Shown: piece by piece, positions 14,920 to 23,572 of the stretch
Layout: each line of letters opens with the position of its first letter
Position numbering within the stretch: position 1 is the stretch's first letter
From: Lawsonibacter asaccharolyticus
GTDB lineage: Bacteria; Bacillota; Clostridia; Oscillospirales; Oscillospiraceae
Assembly (NCBI GenBank): GCA_003112755.1
Contig: BFBT01000001.1
Location: 2,976,001 to 3,040,000 of the forward strand
Length of the DNA: 64,000 nt
Direction of reading: 5' to 3'
Position numbers and translations under genes: made by a program
Notes under the pieces: model-generated
What the model saw: only the letters and a program-made list of their open reading frames with translations
The model's database searches: none
Told to the model about the DNA's origin: nothing

Positions 14920-15636
14920 ATGGAGAAGCGGGCGGAGCTGAGCCCCCGGCTCCAGGGGGTGGCGGAGATGATCCCGGAGGGGGCCCGGCTGGCTGATGTG
15001 GGGACGGATCACGCCTATCTTCCGGCATGGCTGCTCCAGAACGGACGCATCCCCAGCGCCATCGCCTCAGATGTGCGGGAGGGGCCCCTCTCCAGGGCCC
15101 GGGCTACCGCCCGGGCCTGCGGCTGCTTTGAGCGGATGTCCTTCCGCCTGTGCGACGGCCTCTCTGGGATCGCTCCGGAGGAGGTGGACGCTCTGGTCAT
15201 CGCCGGGATGGGTGGGGAGACTATCGCTAATATCTTGGAAGCGGCGCCATGGGTAAAGGGAAAAAACTTTCCAATTATTCTCCAGCCCATGAGCACTCAG
15301 GCGGAGCTGCGGGGCTGGCTGTGGCGCAATGGATTTCTATGCCTACGGGAGAAAACAGTTTTGGAAGGGGAAACCCTTTACAGCATAATTTTGGCGAGAC
15401 AGGGAGGCGCGGTCCCCATGACGCCCGCCGAGGAGTGGGCGGGGCGCCAGTACCCGGGGATGGAGGACCCGCTCCGGGGCCTGCTGCTGGACCACTTGCT
15501 GGGGCGGGTGAGGCGCGCCCTGGATGGGATGGCCCGCTCCCGGGCGCCGGCGGAGGCGCGCCGCAGGGAGCTGGAGCAGGTCCTGGAGGGCCTGATGGAG
15601 ATGCGGAAGGAGTGGGATGCATGGCAGCAGCGATAA
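14920..15636 (+). CDS. trmK: tRNA (adenine(22)-N(1))-methyltransferase TrmK
   Basis: SAM-dependent enzyme that methylates A22 in the D-loop of tRNAs. SAM-binding motifs: LADVGTDHAYLP (motif I), ASDVREGPLS, and the COG2384-typical VIAGMGGETIANIL; then LQPMSTQAELRGWLWRNGF and a coiled C-terminal helix. The length of 238 aa fits. The start is ambiguous: GTG 14914 overlaps the previous stop, ATG 14920 is two codons later; neither has a clear Shine-Dalgarno, so translational coupling is likely. It is followed by nif3 with a 16-nt overlap, the usual trmK-nif3 pair of Firmicutes. Confidence 0.88.
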   Translation: MEKRAELSPRLQGVAEMIPEGARLADVGTDHAYLPAWLLQNGRIPSAIASDVREGPLSRARATARACGCFERMSFRLCDGLSGIAPEEVDALVIAGMGGETIANILEAAPWVKGKNFPIILQPMSTQAELRGWLWRNGFLCLREKTVLEGETLYSIILARQGGAVPMTPAEEWAGRQYPGMEDPLRGLLLDHLLGRVRRALDGMARSRAPAEARRRELEQVLEGLMEMRKEWDAWQQR

Positions 15637-16421
15637 TAGACGTCTACCGGGCTCTGGACCAGTGGGCCCCCTTCGACACCCAGATGGACTTTGACAATGC
15701 GGGCTTCCTGGTGGGCCGGGGAGAGCGGGAGGTCCGGAGGGTCCTGGTGTCTCTGGACATCACGGAGGCGGTGGCGGCGGAGGCCGGCCGCTGGGGGGCG
15801 GAGCTGATCGTCTCCCACCACCCGGTGATTTTTCATCCGGTGAAGGCCCTCACCGACCAGACCAGCACCGGGCGGACCCTGCTCCTGCTGGCGGAACAGG
15901 GTATCGGGGCGGTGTGCGCCCACACCAATCTGGACGCCGCCCAGGGGGGCGTCAATGACTGTCTGGCCCGGGCCCTGGAGCTGGACGGTGTGGAACTGCT
16001 CTGCCGGGACGGGACTGACGGACAGGGGCGGCCCTACGGCATCGGCCGGGTTGGGACGGCCCCTCAGGCCGGCTGTTCCGCCGCTGAATTTGCCACCTTT
16101 ATCAAGGAAAAGCTCTCCGCCTGCAGCATCCGTTTCGTGGAGACGGGCCGGCCGGTGCGCCGGGTGGCGGTGGGGGGCGGCGCCTGCGCCTCCATGCTCT
16201 CCGACGCCCTGGCGGCGGGGTGTGACACTTTCGTCACTGCCGACGTGAAGTACGACCAATACCTGGAAGCAAAGGCCCTGGGCATCAATCTGATGGACGC
16301 GGGCCATTTTGCCACAGAGGATGTAGTGTGCCCAGCGCTGGTGCAGTTCCTCTCCCGGCACTTCCCGAAGGTGGAGGTCCGGCGGACGGAGAGCCACCGG
16401 GAGGCTTATGATTCGGTGTGA
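15621..16421 (+). CDS. Nif3-like dinuclear metal centre hexameric protein
   Basis: 266-aa member of the Nif3/DUF34 family (GTP cyclohydrolase I type 2 homologue), a toroidal hexamer with a two-metal site; biochemical role unsettled. Metal-ligand motifs: IVSHHPVIFHP (H66, H67), AHTNLDAAQGGVN, and C-terminal DAGHFATEDV. The long PII-like insertion of some homologues is absent. The start is ATG 15621 with AAGGAG at 15607-15612; a far longer open frame upstream is a shadow of trmK. Confidence 0.9.
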   Translation: MAAAIIDVYRALDQWAPFDTQMDFDNAGFLVGRGEREVRRVLVSLDITEAVAAEAGRWGAELIVSHHPVIFHPVKALTDQTSTGRTLLLLAEQGIGAVCAHTNLDAAQGGVNDCLARALELDGVELLCRDGTDGQGRPYGIGRVGTAPQAGCSAAEFATFIKEKLSACSIRFVETGRPVRRVAVGGGACASMLSDALAAGCDTFVTADVKYDQYLEAKALGINLMDAGHFATEDVVCPALVQFLSRHFPKVEVRRTESHREAYDSV

Positions 16422-16448
16422 GAAAGGCGAAAAACAGGGAAATTCTAC

Positions 16449-16477
16449 TTGCATTTTGAAAAATACTGTGGTATAAT
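16449..16477 (+). promoter_or_regulatory. Sigma-A promoter for rplS
   Basis: TTGCAT (16449-16454), 17 bp, perfect TATAAT (16472-16477), preceded by an A/T-rich stretch that may act as an UP element. Confidence 0.85.
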
Positions 16478-16571
16478 CCTTTGGTCTGATAACGGGCGGT
16501 CCTCTGCGGAGCCCCAGCGACAGCGGGGCAGACGGCCGGCAAGAGCGCCTATATAAACAGGAGGAATCATT
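16478..16571 (+). promoter_or_regulatory. Possible structured 5' leader of rplS (L19)
   Basis: About 87 nt of transcribed leader before the L19 ATG. A GCCCC(AGC..GC)GGGGC hairpin lies at about 16517-16537, flanked by GGTC/GGCC segments able to close an outer helix, and a clear AGGAGGA Shine-Dalgarno at 16559-16565. L19 leaders are known autoregulatory elements in some Firmicutes. I cannot confirm that this one matches that model. Confidence 0.35.
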
Positions 16572-16913
16572 ATGGATCTCATGCAGGCTTTTACTCAGAA
16601 GCACCTGAAGGCTGAGCCCCCCGTCGTAGAGGTGGGCGACACCGTGCGGGTGCACATCAAGGTCAAGGAAGGCAACCGCGAGCGTATCCAGGTCTTTGAG
16701 GGCACCGTCATCGCCAAGAAGCACGGCGGTCTGGAGGAGACCTTCACCGTCCGCCGCGTGTCCTACGGCGTCGGTGTGGAGAAGGTGTTCCCCGTCCACG
16801 CTCCCTCCATTGAGAAGATCGAGACCGTCCGCCACGGTAAGGTCCGCCGCGCCAAGCTGTACTACCTGCGCGACCGCGTGGGCAAGTCCGCCAAGATCAA
16901 GGAAGCCCTGTAA
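16572..16913 (+). CDS. rplS: 50S ribosomal protein L19
   Basis: 113 aa, full-length L19, located at the 30S-50S interface. Recognised by [51 protein letters not shown] and the basic tail [20 protein letters not shown]. Codon usage is strongly biased as expected for a ribosomal protein. Here it is a single-gene unit with its own promoter and terminator, rather than joined to rimM-trmD. Confidence 0.97.
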   Translation: MDLMQAFTQKHLKAEPPVVEVGDTVRVHIKVKEGNRERIQVFEGTVIAKKHGGLEETFTVRRVSYGVGVEKVFPVHAPSIEKIETVRHGKVRRAKLYYLRDRVGKSAKIKEAL

Positions 16914-16921
16914 TCCAACAT

Positions 16922-16955
16922 AAAAAGGGAGCGGTACTGGTACCGCTCCCTTTTT
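16922..16955 (+). terminator. Intrinsic terminator of rplS
   Basis: 15-bp stem AAAAAGGGAGCGGTA/TACCGCTCCCTTTTT, loop CTGG. Confidence 0.92.
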
Positions 16956-17016
16956 ATACCATGGCGGCGGGGAGAGCGGAGCACGCCCTCCGCCGTAGGG
17001 AAGGAGAAGACGAGAG

Positions 17017-17901
17017 TTGAATATTCAGTGGTATCCGGGACATATGACCAAGACCCGACGGCAGATCGAGGCGGACCTGAAGCATGTGGACATCGTGGCG
17101 GAGATCATCGACGCCCGCATCCCCATCTCCAGCCGGAACCCGGACATCGATGCCATCTGCGCCGATAAGCCCCGGCTGATCGTGCTGAACCGGGCAGATC
17201 AGGCCGACCCGGCCCAGAACCGGGCCTGGGGCGAGTATTTCCGGAAAAAAGGATATGCGGTGCTGGAGACTGATGCCAAGACCGGCCGGGGTGTAAACCA
17301 GTTCTCCTCTGTGACCCAGGAAGTGCTGAAGGAGCAGATCTCAAAATGGCGGGAGAAGGGCCAGGTAGGCCGTCCGGTGCGGGCCATGGTGGTGGGAGTC
17401 CCCAACGTGGGAAAGTCCACCTTTATCAATAAGGTGGCCCGGAAGAAGTCGGCTAAGGCGGGGGACCGCCCCGGCGTTACCCGGGGCAAGCAGTGGGTCA
17501 ACGTGGACAGTGCCCTGGATCTGCTGGACACACCGGGCATCCTGTGGCCGAAATTTGAGGACCCGCACACTGGCATGGTACTTGCCTTTACAGGCGCTGT
17601 CAAAGACGAAATCATGGATGTGGAGACCCTGGGCTGTCATCTGATGGCCTATCTTGGGGAGCACTATCCCCAGGTCCTGACCCAGAGTTACAAGCTGCCG
17701 GAAGTTCCTGCCCGCCAGGAGGAGGAAAACGACATCGCCTACGGCTACCGGCTGCTGGAGGCCGGCGCGGCAAAGCGGGGGATGCGCATCTCCGGCGGCG
17801 AGTTGGACACGGAGCGGATGGCTCGGGTCCTGCTGGATGAATACAGGGCCGGGAAGCTGGGACGCTTTACACTAGAGACACCAGAAGGAACGTCTATATG
17901 A
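17017..17901 (+). CDS. rbgA: Ribosome biogenesis GTPase RbgA (YlqF)
   Basis: Circularly permuted GTPase needed for a late step of 50S assembly. The order of G motifs is permuted as expected: G4 NRAD (58-61) before G1 GVPNVGKS (127-134) and G3 DTPG (171-174); the N-terminus IQWYPGHMTK is diagnostic. It is 294 aa with an RNA-binding C-terminal domain. The start is TTG 17017, with AAGGAGA upstream; no ATG precedes the conserved WYPGHM. It is the first of an overlapping rbgA-rnhB-yraN set, as in Bacillus. Confidence 0.95.
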   Translation: MNIQWYPGHMTKTRRQIEADLKHVDIVAEIIDARIPISSRNPDIDAICADKPRLIVLNRADQADPAQNRAWGEYFRKKGYAVLETDAKTGRGVNQFSSVTQEVLKEQISKWREKGQVGRPVRAMVVGVPNVGKSTFINKVARKKSAKAGDRPGVTRGKQWVNVDSALDLLDTPGILWPKFEDPHTGMVLAFTGAVKDEIMDVETLGCHLMAYLGEHYPQVLTQSYKLPEVPARQEEENDIAYGYRLLEAGAAKRGMRISGGELDTERMARVLLDEYRAGKLGRFTLETPEGTSI

Positions 17902-18533
17902 GCAGCCTGGAGAAAAGGAAGGAAGGCATGGGACCGGGAGAGTATGAACAGAAAGCAGTGGAGGCCGGCTTTGTCCGGGTCTGCGGCTGTGACGAGGCGG
18001 GGGCCGGACCTCTGGCCGGACCGGTGTACGCCGCGGCGGTGATCCTGGCCCAGGGCGCGGACATCCCCGGCCTGAATGACTCCAAGAAGCTGACAGAAAA
18101 AAAACGGGAGGCGCTCTTTCCACTCATCCAACAGAGTGCGCTGGCCTGGTCGGTAGCCCGGGTGGAGGCTGAGGAGATCGACCGGACCGATATCCTCAGC
18201 GCGCGGATCAGGGCCATGCAGCTGGCCATAGAAGGGCTCTCCCTCCGCCCGGATTTTGCCCTGATCGACGGAAACCGGGACCACGGGCGCTCTGCCGCCA
18301 TTACCGTTCCCCACTGGTGCGTGGTGAAAGGGGACAGCATCTCGCCCTCCATCGCCGCCGCCTCCATTCTGGCCAAGGTGAGCCGGGACCGCTTCATGCT
18401 GGAGATGGCGGAGCGCTATCCACAATACGGGTTCGAGCGGCACAAGGGGTACGGGACCCGACTGCACTATGAGATGCTGCGCCGGTACGGCCCCAGTCCC
18501 ATCCACCGCCGCACCTTTTTAAAAGATCTGTGA
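17898..18533 (+). CDS. rnhB: Ribonuclease HII
   Basis: Cleaves the RNA strand of RNA-DNA hybrids and single ribonucleotides in DNA. 211 aa. Active-site opening GCDEAGAGPLAGPV (D32, E33), the ALIDGN acid, and SPSIAAASILAKVSRDR helix; GYGTRLHYE near the end is typical. Its ATG overlaps the rbgA stop (ATGA), indicating coupled translation. Confidence 0.95.
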   Translation: MSSLEKRKEGMGPGEYEQKAVEAGFVRVCGCDEAGAGPLAGPVYAAAVILAQGADIPGLNDSKKLTEKKREALFPLIQQSALAWSVARVEAEEIDRTDILSARIRAMQLAIEGLSLRPDFALIDGNRDHGRSAAITVPHWCVVKGDSISPSIAAASILAKVSRDRFMLEMAERYPQYGFERHKGYGTRLHYEMLRRYGPSPIHRRTFLKDL

Positions 18534-18898
18534 GCGGGGGAGAGAGCAGGCTGCTGGGCCGGTGGGGAGAGGCTCTGGCGGCGGAGGAGCTGCGCCGGCG
18601 CGGGTGCCGCCTGGTGGAGGCCGGCTGGCGCTGCCGGTTTGGCGAGGTGGACCTGATCGCGGAGGAGGGGCCTTTCCTCTGCTTTGTAGAGGTCAAGCTG
18701 CGGAAGGACGGACGGGTGGCCCAGGCGCGGGAGTTCGTGGACCGGAGGAAGCAGGAGAAGCTGCGGACCACGGCCCAGCTCTATCTGGCGGAGCATCCCA
18801 CGCAGCTCCAGCCCAGGTTCGACGTGGTGGAGATCTACGCGCCCCAGGGGCTGGCGACCAGGGCCCCGGAGATCTATGTCATCCCTGACGCTTTTTGA
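18530..18898 (+). CDS. YraN-family (UPF0102) endonuclease-like protein
   Basis: 122 aa. Restriction-endonuclease-like fold with the D-(E)xK set GEVDLIAEEGPFLCFVEVKL, preceded by GRWGEALAAEELRRRGCRLV. The family is nearly universal beside rnhB, and its role (probably DNA recombination or uptake) is not settled. The start is GTG 18530, overlapping the rnhB stop. Last gene of the unit. Confidence 0.9.
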   Translation: MSGGESRLLGRWGEALAAEELRRRGCRLVEAGWRCRFGEVDLIAEEGPFLCFVEVKLRKDGRVAQAREFVDRRKQEKLRTTAQLYLAEHPTQLQPRFDVVEIYAPQGLATRAPEIYVIPDAF

Positions 18899-18956
18899 CG
18901 TCCCCCTGCCCCAATCCGGAAAATGGGCGGGGCCCGGGGGGAGAAAATCGGGGAGA

Positions 18957-18979
18957 AGGGGAGACTGCCCCTCTTTTTT
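18957..18979 (+). terminator. Weak terminator after yraN
   Basis: A short AGGGG/CCCCT stem with 6-nt loop followed by CTTTTTT. The stem is only 5 bp, so termination is probably partial. Confidence 0.4.
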
Positions 18980-18990
18980 GCGACAAACGC

Positions 18991-19019
18991 TTGACCGGAG
19001 AGAAAAGAACTGGCATAAT
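18991..19019 (+). promoter_or_regulatory. Sigma-A promoter for thrC
   Basis: TTGACC (18991-18996), 17 bp, CATAAT (19014-19019), leaving a leader of about 75 nt before ATG 19101. No T-box or other riboswitch structure is recognised in that leader. Confidence 0.65.
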
Positions 19020-19100
19020 AAAGCATTGGATTGAATAGCGGGGCGAGGCGGCCCTGTGGTCTTGATGATCGAGATTTGACTGGATAAAGGACTGAGAGAA

Positions 19101-20585
19101 ATGCAGTACATCAGCACACGAGATAAGAACACCACATATCTGGCATCTCAGGCCATCGCCCAAGGGCTGGCCCCGGACGGCGGCCTGATGACCCCGGCGT
19201 ATCTGCCCAAGCTGCCGGGCAAGTCCCTGTCTGACCTGAAGGAGATGTCCTATCAGCAGCGGGCGGTCTATATCATGAAGCTGTTTCTGGACGAGTTCTC
19301 CGTCAAGGAGCTGACGGAGTTCGCTGCGGCGGCCTACGGGCCGGAAAAATTCGACACTCCCGCCGTGGCCCCGGTCCGCGCCCTGGATGACGGAACCTTC
19401 TGCTTGGAGCTGTGGCACGGCCCCACCTGTGCTTTCAAGGACATGGCCCTTCAGATGCTGCCCCATCTGCTCACAGCCTCTCTGGTGAAGACGGAGGAGG
19501 AGAAGACGGTGTGCATCCTGGTGGCTACCTCCGGGGACACTGGGAAGGGGGCGCTGGAGGGCTTCCGGGATGTGGACCGCACCCGCATCCTGGTCTTCTA
19601 CCCCAAGGACGGAGTCTCCGCCATCCAGGAGCTTCAGATGGTCACCCAGGAGGGGAAGAATGTGGGCGTCTGCTCGGTCTTCGGCAACTTTGACGATGCC
19701 CAGACCGGAGTCAAGAAGCTCTTTTCCGACGAGGCGCTCCGCCAGGAGCTGGCCCGCCGGGGGTACTTCCTCTCCTCCGCCAACTCCATCAACTGGGGCC
19801 GGGTGCTGCCCCAGATCGTTTATTATATCTCCGCCTACTGCGACCTGCTGCGGGACGAGAAGATCCAGCCAGACCAGGCGGTGAACGTCTGCGTCCCCAC
19901 AGGAAACTTCGGCAACATCCTGGCCGCCTACTACGCCAGGGAGATGGGGGTCCCGATCGACAGGCTGATCTGCGCCTCCAACAGCAACAATGTGCTCACT
20001 GACTTCATCCGCACCGGCCGCTATGACCGCAACCGCGCCTTCCACAACACCATCTCTCCCTCTATGGACATCCTGATCTCCAGCAACCTGGAGCGGCTCC
20101 TGCTGGCGCTGACCCAGGATGACGAGCAGGTGAAGGACTACATGGCCCAGCTGTCTGCCACCGGGACCTATCAGGTCAGCGACCGGGTGAGGGAGAAGCT
20201 GCAGAAGCGGTTCGCTGGCTATTTCTGCGACGACGCGGAGACCAAGGCCGTGATCGGCCGCATCTATCAGAAGTACGACTACCTCATCGACCCCCACACC
20301 GCCGTGGCCTTCGACGCCCTGGAGCAGTACCGGAGCGAGACGGGGGACCAGACCCCCTGCATCGTGGTCTCCACCGCCAGTCCCTTCAAGTTCTGCGACA
20401 GCGTCCTCAGCGCCCTGGGCGAGGAGGAGAAGCAGAACGGGCTGGAGCTGCTGGACGAGCTGAGCGAAAAGACCGGGATGCCCGCCCCCAAGCCGCTGTC
20501 ATCCCTCCGGGACAAGGAGATCCGCTTCACACAGACCGTGGAAAAGGACCACATGGTGGACGCGGTGCTGGGGATGCTGGAGTAA
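19101..20585 (+). CDS. thrC: Threonine synthase
   Basis: PLP enzyme converting O-phosphohomoserine to threonine. 494 aa, the long ThrC form (compare yeast and E. coli) with an N-terminal YISTRDKNTTYLASQAIAQG segment. PLP lysine K113 in GPTCAFKDMALQ; phosphate-binding loop VATSGDTGKGALEGF; FPTGNFG-like VPTGNFGNILA. It has its own promoter and is followed 3 bp later by a phosphoesterase. No other threonine-pathway genes are nearby. Confidence 0.95.
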   Translation: MQYISTRDKNTTYLASQAIAQGLAPDGGLMTPAYLPKLPGKSLSDLKEMSYQQRAVYIMKLFLDEFSVKELTEFAAAAYGPEKFDTPAVAPVRALDDGTFCLELWHGPTCAFKDMALQMLPHLLTASLVKTEEEKTVCILVATSGDTGKGALEGFRDVDRTRILVFYPKDGVSAIQELQMVTQEGKNVGVCSVFGNFDDAQTGVKKLFSDEALRQELARRGYFLSSANSINWGRVLPQIVYYISAYCDLLRDEKIQPDQAVNVCVPTGNFGNILAAYYAREMGVPIDRLICASNSNNVLTDFIRTGRYDRNRAFHNTISPSMDILISSNLERLLLALTQDDEQVKDYMAQLSATGTYQVSDRVREKLQKRFAGYFCDDAETKAVIGRIYQKYDYLIDPHTAVAFDALEQYRSETGDQTPCIVVSTASPFKFCDSVLSALGEEEKQNGLELLDELSEKTGMPAPKPLSSLRDKEIRFTQTVEKDHMVDAVLGMLE

Positions 20586-20588
20586 GCG

Positions 20589-21275
20589 ATGGCCCTGTAC
20601 GCCATTGGAGATACCCACCTGTCCCTCAGCTCCGACAAGCCCATGGATGTCTTCGGCGGGGGATGGACGGGATATGTGGAGAAGCTGCGGGAGGGACTGT
20701 CCGTGCTGGAGCCCGGGGACACCGTGGTGCTCTGCGGGGATCTGTCCTGGGGCATGAGCCTGGAGGAGGCGAGGCGGGACTTTGCTTTCCTCAGTTCCTT
20801 CCCAGGGCGGAAGCTGCTTTTGAAGGGGAACCATGACTACTGGTGGACCACCGCAGCCAAAATGGACCGCTTTTTCCAGGAAAATGGGTTTTCTTCCTTT
20901 CAACTGCTCCACAACAACAGCCATCTCTATGGAGACATCGCCCTGTGCGGCACCCGGGGCTGGTTCTACGAGGAGGAACGAGGCGGGCACAGTGCCAAGA
21001 TCTTCAACCGGGAGCTGATCCGGCTGGAGGCATCACTGAAGGCGGCGGGGGAGCGGGAGAAATACTGCTTCCTGCACTATCCGCCCCTGTATCAGGGGTA
21101 CCGGTGCCAGGAGATCCTGGATCTGCTCCATCGGTACGGCGTGACCCGCTGCTTTTACGGGCACCTCCACGGGGGGAGCCACCGCCTGGCAGCGGTGGGA
21201 GAGCAGGACGGCATCCAGTTCCGGCTGGTCTCCGCGGATTATCTGCGGTTTCAACCAGAAAAAATCTGCGATTGA
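20589..21275 (+). CDS. Metallophosphoesterase (calcineurin-like)
   Basis: 228 aa. All metal-ligand motifs of the binuclear family: GDTH (7-10), GDLSWG, GNHDYWW, FLHYPP and GHLHGG. The DYWW and LSWGM signatures place it in the YpbG/Icc-like Firmicutes group whose substrate is unknown. It is co-transcribed with thrC by position (3-bp gap). No signal peptide, so cytoplasmic. Confidence 0.85.
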   Translation: MALYAIGDTHLSLSSDKPMDVFGGGWTGYVEKLREGLSVLEPGDTVVLCGDLSWGMSLEEARRDFAFLSSFPGRKLLLKGNHDYWWTTAAKMDRFFQENGFSSFQLLHNNSHLYGDIALCGTRGWFYEEERGGHSAKIFNRELIRLEASLKAAGEREKYCFLHYPPLYQGYRCQEILDLLHRYGVTRCFYGHLHGGSHRLAAVGEQDGIQFRLVSADYLRFQPEKICD

Positions 21276-21297
21276 GCGGAAAAATCAAAAATATCTC

Positions 21298-21326
21298 TGG
21301 TCAAACAGAGCCACATCTGTTAGAAT
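21298..21326 (+). promoter_or_regulatory. Candidate promoter for tig
   Basis: TGGTCA (21298-21303), 17 bp, TAGAAT (21321-21326). The -35 is weak, but the spacing and A/T-rich surroundings are right. No CtsR- or HrcA-type operator is evident. Confidence 0.4.
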
Positions 21327-21396
21327 ATCCAGGCGAAAGTAAAAAGGCGGGCTGTTCCCAACAGGGGACCAGGCGCCTACAGGAGGAAAAGGAAAC

Positions 21397-22827
21397 ATGA
21401 AGGTCACCAACGTGGAAAAGAAAGAAAAGAGCACCGTGGAGCTGACCATCCAGGTGGAAGCTCAGGAGTTTGAAGACGCCGTTCAGAAGGCTTATCTGAA
21501 GAACCGCGCCCATATCAGCGTGCCCGGCTTCCGGAAGGGCAAGGCCCCCCGCAAGATCATTGAGGGGATGTACGGCTCCGGCGTGTTTTATGAGGATGCC
21601 ATCAATATCGTCTACCCCGGCGCCTATGAGGAAGCTGTGAAGGAGCAGGGCCTGGACGATGTGGGTTACCCCCAGACAGAGGTAGTGGAGGTCGGCAAGG
21701 AGGGCTTTACTTTCAAGGCCCTGGTCTCCGTCCGTCCCGAGGTGAAGCTGGGCCAGTACAAGGGCCTCACCGCCCCCAAGGCTGAGCCGGCCGTCACTGA
21801 CGAGGACATTGAGAACGAGCTCAAGCCCTACATCACCCGCGCCACCCGCCTGGTCAGCGTGGACCGGGAAGCCCAGAACGGGGACACCGCCGTCATCGAC
21901 TTTGAGGGCTTTGACAACGGCGTGGCCTTCGAAGGCGGTAAGGGAGAAAATTACAGCCTGGAGCTGGGCTCTGGTTCCTTTGTCCCCGGCTTCGAGGAGC
22001 AGATCGTGGGATTGAAAGCCGGCGACGAGAAGGAGCTGAACATCACCTTCCCCGAGGACTATGTGCCTGACCTGGCCGGAAAGGCCGTGATCTTCAAGGT
22101 GAAGGTCAAGGAGGTCAAGGAGCACCAGGCCCCCGTGGTGGACGACGAGTTTGCCAAGGACGTGTCCGAGTTCGAGACGCTGGAGGAGTTCAAGAAGAGC
22201 CTGGGCGACAAGCTGCTGGACAGCAAAACCAAGTCCGCCCAGCAGGAGTATGAGAACGCTGTTATCGAGCAGCTGGTGGGCAACATGGAGGCTGACATCC
22301 CCGATGCCATGGTGGAGGTCCAGCTGGACAAGCTGATGGAGGACTTCTCCATGCGCCTGTCCAACCAGGGCATGAAGATGGAGGACTACCTGGCGATGAT
22401 GGGCGCCACCCCCGAGTCCATGCGCGCCTCTGCCCGCCCCACCGCTCAGCGTCAGGTGGAGGTGGACCTGGCTCTCACCGCTGTGGCCGACGCCGAGAGC
22501 ATCACCATCTCCGACGAGGAGCTGGAGGAAGAGCTGAAGAAGATCGCCGAGGAGTACAAGCTGGAGCTGGATGAGGTGAAGAGAGCCATCCCCGTGGAGG
22601 ATATGAAGCGGGATCTGCGCCTGAGAAAGGCCTCTGAGCTGGTGATGGCCGAGGCCAAGGTGGGGGAGGCCCCCAAGAAGGAAGAGGCCGAGGAGAAGCC
22701 CAAGAAGACTACCCGCAAGAAGAAGGCTGAGAGCGCCGAGGGCGAGGAGGCCGCCGCCGAGGAGAAGCCCAAGAAGACCACCCGCAAGAAGAAGGCCGAG
22801 GAGGCTGAGGAGTCCAAGGCGGAGTAA
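21397..22827 (+). CDS. tig: Trigger factor (ribosome-bound peptidyl-prolyl isomerase/chaperone)
   Basis: Binds ribosomal protein L23 at the exit tunnel and shields nascent chains. N-terminal ribosome-binding domain with [12 protein letters not shown]-type PPIase domain in the middle (about 155-245: [20 protein letters not shown]), then the long helical C-terminal chaperone domain. At 476 aa it is longer than usual because of an added Lys/Glu-rich tail (about residues 425-476) with two near-identical copies of the unit [15 protein letters not shown]. Gene order tig-clpP-clpX-lon is conserved. ATG 21397 follows AGGAGGAAAAGGAAAC. Confidence 0.95.
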   Translation: MKVTNVEKKEKSTVELTIQVEAQEFEDAVQKAYLKNRAHISVPGFRKGKAPRKIIEGMYGSGVFYEDAINIVYPGAYEEAVKEQGLDDVGYPQTEVVEVGKEGFTFKALVSVRPEVKLGQYKGLTAPKAEPAVTDEDIENELKPYITRATRLVSVDREAQNGDTAVIDFEGFDNGVAFEGGKGENYSLELGSGSFVPGFEEQIVGLKAGDEKELNITFPEDYVPDLAGKAVIFKVKVKEVKEHQAPVVDDEFAKDVSEFETLEEFKKSLGDKLLDSKTKSAQQEYENAVIEQLVGNMEADIPDAMVEVQLDKLMEDFSMRLSNQGMKMEDYLAMMGATPESMRASARPTAQRQVEVDLALTAVADAESITISDEELEEELKKIAEEYKLELDEVKRAIPVEDMKRDLRLRKASELVMAEAKVGEAPKKEEAEEKPKKTTRKKKAESAEGEEAAAEEKPKKTTRKKKAEEAEESKAE

Positions 22828-22915
22828 TTTCCAAGGTTTTTGTGTCCGGAGGTATGCGCTCCGGGCGGGCGGGCATACTATTGGTATCACTGCCCAAGTC
22901 AAAGGAGATCATTCT

Positions 22916-23497
22916 ATGAGTTTAGTTCCTTATGTAGTCGAGCAGACCAACCGGGGGGAGCGTTCCTACGACATCTTCTCCCGACTGCTCAATGACCGGA
23001 TCATCATGCTCTCCGAGGAGGTCAACGACACCACCGCCTCTCTGGTGGTGGCCCAGTTGCTGTATCTGGAGGCCCAGGACCCGGACAAGGAGATCCAGTT
23101 CTACATCAACAGCCCCGGCGGATCGGTGACAGCCGGCATGGCCATCTATGACACCATGCAGTATATCAAGTGCGACGTGTCCACCATCTGCATCGGACTG
23201 GCCGCCTCCATGGGGGCGTTCCTGCTGTCCTCCGGGACCAAGGGCAAGCGGCTGGCCCTGCCCAACGCCGAGATCATGATCCACCAGCCTTCTGCCGGGA
23301 CCCAGGGGCAGATCACCGACATGGCGATCCACCTGAAGCGGCTGGAAGTGGTCAAGAAGCGGATGAACCGCATCCTGTCGGAGAACACCGGCAAGGCCAT
23401 CGAGGTGGTCACCGCCGACTGTGAGCGGGACAACTTCATGACCGCCCGGGAGGCCGTGGAGTACGGCCTGATCGACAAGGTCATCGAACACCGTTAA
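22916..23497 (+). CDS. clpP: ATP-dependent Clp protease proteolytic subunit
   Basis: 193-aa serine protease forming the tetradecameric ClpP barrel fed by ClpX. Catalytic triad S98 (LAASMGAF), H123 (MIHQP), D172 (ERDNF). The N-terminus [20 protein letters not shown] is processed in homologues. AAAGGAG stands before ATG 22916. The 88-bp gap after tig has no clear terminator. Confidence 0.97.
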   Translation: MSLVPYVVEQTNRGERSYDIFSRLLNDRIIMLSEEVNDTTASLVVAQLLYLEAQDPDKEIQFYINSPGGSVTAGMAIYDTMQYIKCDVSTICIGLAASMGAFLLSSGTKGKRLALPNAEIMIHQPSAGTQGQITDMAIHLKRLEVVKKRMNRILSENTGKAIEVVTADCERDNFMTAREAVEYGLIDKVIEHR

Positions 23498-23507
23498 AGG
23501 AAACAGG

Positions 23508-23537
23508 GGAGTGGGAACAGGCTTCTGTTCCCACTCC
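23508..23537 (+). other. Intergenic hairpin between clpP and clpX
   Basis: A perfect 13-bp stem GGAGTGGGAACAG/CTGTTCCCACTCC with loop GCTT. No T tract follows, so it is more likely an mRNA-processing or stability element than a full terminator. It may uncouple clpP from clpX levels. Confidence 0.6.
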
Positions 23538-23572
23538 GATTCCTATCTGAACGCACAACAATGAGGTGCATT

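Noticed and set aside
15249-15620. Long N-terminal extension of the Nif3-like protein
   Set aside because: The frame is open by chance within trmK in another frame, Gly/Pro-rich, and the Shine-Dalgarno and homology start at 15621.
19020-19100. Threonine-responsive T-box or leader attenuator before thrC
   Set aside because: The leader is about 75 nt, too short for a T-box, and shows neither its conserved sequence nor a terminator.
22685-22800. Possible CRISPR-like or tandem DNA repeat
   Set aside because: The two repeated units are in-frame coding sequence for the trigger factor tail; no spacer/repeat pattern.
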